From contig CM067534.1 of the NCBI GenBank assembly GCA_034509925.1, forward strand, positions 3,019,501 through 3,083,500: 64,000 nucleotides of DNA, in the 5' to 3' direction. Shown here one piece after another: positions 63,262 to 64,000 of this stretch. The notes under the pieces are model-generated. The model searched no databases. It had not been told where the DNA came from and worked only from the letters and a program-made list of their open reading frames with translations. The position numbers and the translations under genes were made by a program. How positions within the stretch are numbered: position 1 is the first letter of the stretch; the number at the start of each line of letters is the position of its first letter. The DNA is from Hirudinaria manillensis. Taxonomy: Eukaryota > Annelida > Clitellata > Hirudinida > Hirudinidae.

Positions 63262-64000
63262 AAATTCGCATCTATTGAAAATTTAATGCATTGAAATGAA
63301 ATTACACGAATTCTTTAAAACTATTCTTGTAACAGTTAAAATATGGATAAATTACTGAAGCAATACAACAAACTTTTATCGAAACGGATGTTCCAAAAGT
63401 AATAGCGTTCGCTTTCGTAAGAGGTTTCGAGTAATGTATCTTTTTAATGTTTATTTATCGTAAAATGTACCTTTATGTACATCAATGTCCATATAATCTG
63501 GTTGCTAATTAATTTTAAATAATATGTGGTCTTTCTTGTCGCATTGAGTAATTTGAAAAAATTCATCTCTACTCTGACAAATCCAAATGGTTCTAAATTG
63601 AAATGTGCAAAATTTGTGATTTTTTTTTCAAAATGCTGTGACAGGTGCCTGTCCGACTGAGTAAAAATTTACACCAAGCTGCTAATATTATATAGAATAT
63701 ATTTTCATACGCTTTAAAAACATATTTTAAAAATTACTTGCAAAATAATTTGAAATAAATTCTTGCGCTTCATAATTTAAATTTAGTAATTACGATTTTA
63801 TACCATGGTGTTCTGTCGGTATGTTTATGTGTAAAAGTGCAGGGCCGTAGAGATTATTGTTGCATTGACGGGCTTCGGATATCTGTGAATTGATTAGAGA
63901 CGGTAACAAAAACATCATTTTTAAAGCTTTTAGCAGATGTCCTGCCAGTTGATGTAGTTTTATTTGGCCTCTTTGGATCGGATAATCTTCAGACAGAATG
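63262..64000. other. AT-rich flank right of the CAP locus, no gene recognised
   Basis: This starts with the 3' flank of the terminal CAP gene (an AATACA near 63362 could be a weak polyadenylation signal). At about 63855-64000 the minus strand is open for some 45 codons and has higher complexity, so it may be part of an exon of a gene beyond the window. I do not recognise it. Confidence 0.4.

Overview
The window is nuclear DNA of an invertebrate animal, most likely an annelid and probably a leech. The clue is a long block of mitochondrial-type sequence (about 2797 to 17189) that reads only with the invertebrate mitochondrial code. All its genes lie on the + strand in the order rrnS-V-rrnL-L1-S2-A-L2-nad1-I-K-nad3-S1-nad2-cox1-N-cox2-D-atp8-G-Y-cox3-Q-nad6-cob-W-atp6-R. 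That is essentially the annelid arrangement, and the COX1 protein looks leech-like. The leech assignment is inference.

Layout. (1) 285-1912: the last four exons of a GCN5/PCAF histone acetyltransferase, encoding the C-terminal bromodomain. (2) 1913-2796: AT-rich DNA holding a diverged relic (2397-2570) of the promoter region found in the gene array further right, then a (TA)20 tract. (3) 2797-17189, perhaps extending to 17928: a nuclear mitochondrial insertion (NUMT). It has 2 rRNA segments, 15 tRNAs and 10 protein genes; the nine uninterrupted protein genes are open in code 5. (4) Inside its cytochrome b gene, at 11063-15440, sits a 4378-bp GC-richer retroelement on the minus strand, of the R2/NeSL/Hero type (zinc finger, reverse transcriptase, CCHC, restriction-like endonuclease). 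It is flanked by two identical 410-bp direct repeats. (5) 17190-17928: AT-rich, TA microsatellites and a 62-64 bp minisatellite, plausibly mitochondrial control region. (6) 17929-62347: about 17.2 head-to-tail, nearly identical 2.58-kb units, each with one four-exon gene for a 196-residue secreted CAP (CRISP/antigen 5/PR-1) protein. (7) 62418-63261: a diverged 18th CAP paralogue that ends the array. (8) 63262-64000: no recognised gene.

How the parts relate. The GCN5 gene is an ordinary chromosomal neighbour. The NUMT lies at the left edge of a CAP locus, because a promoter relic lies on its left and the array begins, cut in mid-unit, on its right. The retroelement shows that the mitochondrial block is nuclear, and since the NUMT is barely decayed the insertion must be recent. 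The CAP array looks like recent amplification of a secreted-protein gene (possibly salivary or epidermal), with homogenisation reaching into the promoter but not the body of the terminal paralogue. All 18 CAP genes need a GC-AG intron to be read correctly.
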